Source of the DNA: Flavobacteriales bacterium UBA3364
GTDB taxonomy: Bacteria > Bacteroidota > Bacteroidia > Flavobacteriales_F > PHOS-HE28
DNA: 7,537 nucleotides
Assembly: GCA_002360495.1 (NCBI GenBank)
Contig: DEQO01000037.1
Location: forward strand, 1 to 7,537
Reading direction: 5' to 3'
The notes under the pieces are model-generated. The model was not told the origin of the DNA, made no database searches, and was given only the letters and a program-made list of their open reading frames with translations. Of the stretch, positions 6,920-7,537 are shown in pieces. A program made the translations under genes and the position numbers. The first letter of the stretch is position 1; the number at the start of each line of letters is the position of its first letter.

Positions 6920-7537
6920 TTAAGGTGTGGGCAATTGTTCAAGGATCACACTGGTGGGGATTATCCCCCCGATGTTCCTGAGGATGGGGTCCCGGTCGTT
7001 CTGCTCACCGGTGTACTTCACAACGCCGCTCAGGTTCACATCCTCTTTGTAATAACCGACCATGGTCCCGGTGGGAACTATGCCACCGATCACCTGCAGG
7101 ATCGGGTCCCTGTCGTTGAACTCGCCCGTGTATTTCAGGCTCCGGTCCGTGTAGCAGTTACCGGACCACAAGACCATTGTTCCGGACAAATTCTTGAGCG
7201 CGTTCGTACCCCAAGTGACCGTCGTTGGCGTGCGGAAGTCCACCGTGGTGGCCAAAGAACCCAGTGCGACCGGGCTGTTGGTCATGGCCCCGAAGTGGTT
7301 GCGGTGCCGGATAGCGACATGGTAGTTCCCCGGGGTGCGTTGGAGCAATACCGGGCTGGTACCGTCCATGGCCACCACATCCCCGTCACGTTGCAACAAG
7401 GCACTGCGAGTGGCCATGATAGCATGCGGTGGAGCCACATCGCGCAGCTCCACAAGCACCCAATCAACGATGGCGTTCGGTCCGGTCACTGCGAGTACAC
7501 CGGCCTCGATCTGTTCACCGCCGCCACCGGCAACGTG
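6920..7537 (-). CDS. C-terminal part of a second exported protein with the same dockerin-like module (5' end outside the window)
   Basis: The frame is open from the right edge to the TAA at 6920-6922, giving 205 residues with no credible start inside; the first GTG, at 7489, is internal to the conserved module. All of it belongs to the C-terminal module also found in the neighbouring protease, beginning with HVAGGGGEQI and including NAIVDWVLVELR, RSALLQRDGD, GNYHVAIRHRNHFGAMT and TVDFRTPTT. It ends with two repeats, LKYTGEFNDRDPIL-QVIGGIVPT and VKYTGEQNDRDPIL-RNIGGIIPT, and the tail ILEQLPTP. The N-terminal domains, and so the protein's activity, lie outside the window. By analogy it is probably an exported or surface protein (inference). 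It lies 71 bases upstream of the protease start on the same strand, so the two may form a small operon. The gap between them (6849-6919) shows no clear promoter or terminator. Confidence 0.9.
   Translation of the reverse strand, partial: HVAGGGGEQIEAGVLAVTGPNAIVDWVLVELRDVAPPHAIMATRSALLQRDGDVVAMDGTSPVLLQRTPGNYHVAIRHRNHFGAMTNSPVALGSLATTVDFRTPTTVTWGTNALKNLSGTMVLWSGNCYTDRSLKYTGEFNDRDPILQVIGGIVPTGTMVGYYKEDVNLSGVVKYTGEQNDRDPILRNIGGIIPTSVILEQLPTP
6923..7537 (-). repeat. Duplicated C-terminal module, copy in the edge gene
   Basis: This is the partner of the module at 4155-4754. Alignment starts at the window edge (AGGGGEQI against NAGGETV) and runs to the EQLP/QQLP tail. The copy has three extra terminal residues, PTP less the shared P. 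The match probably extends past the edge, since the protease copy has about 50 more module residues upstream. Confidence 0.85.
6950..7162 (-). repeat. Tandem NDRD/IGG dockerin-like repeats in the edge gene
   Basis: Unit 1 (7052-7162) is GNCYTDRSLKYTGEFNDRD, then PILQVIGGIVPTG. Unit 2 (6950-7042) is DVNLSGVVKYTGEQNDRD, then PILRNIGGIIPTS. The putative metal loops are more degenerate than in the protease: DVNLSG has Ser where Asp is expected, and unit 1 has lost most loop acids. The NDRDPIL and IGG parts are fully kept, which suggests these, not the loops, are under the strongest constraint. Confidence 0.8.

Overview
The window looks like a piece of a Bacteroidota chromosome, probably a GC-rich member of the Flavobacteriales or a close relative. 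The reasons are the gene order coaBC, DUF4835/PorD-like gene, recN, which is a familiar Bacteroidota neighbourhood; the Bacteroidota-type active-site residues in CoaBC; the near absence of strong Shine-Dalgarno sequences; and a large multidomain exported protein of the kind this phylum makes. The assignment is inference from gene content, since no rRNA or other marker is present.

Bases 1-3959 carry a plus-strand housekeeping block. It starts with the last codons of an upstream gene (possibly rpoZ, the omega-like RNA polymerase subunit). Next come coaBC (coenzyme A synthesis), a tightly linked gene for a small exported DUF4835/PorD-like protein tied to type IX secretion, and, after a 126-base gap, recN (SMC-like ATPase for double-strand-break repair). 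The first three are packed as an operon. recN may be in the same transcript or have its own signals.

Bases 3960-4151 separate two convergent transcription units and hold an imperfect hairpin that may serve as terminator. No convincing gene lies there.

Bases 4152-7537 carry two minus-strand genes for exported proteins. The complete one is a lysyl-endopeptidase-type serine protease. It has a signal peptide, a propeptide, a catalytic domain with triad and six disulfide cysteines matching Achromobacter protease I, a CARDB-like beta domain, a GDGxCC domain, and a C-terminal module ending in two dockerin-like NDRD/IGG repeats. Upstream of it, running off the right edge, is a second gene whose visible end encodes a diverged copy of the same module.

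The most interesting signal is this shared C-terminal module. It occupies the extreme C-terminus of both proteins, where a type IX sorting domain would be expected, and it lacks the usual features of the type A sorting domain. It may be a calcium-binding, adhesion, docking or sorting module.
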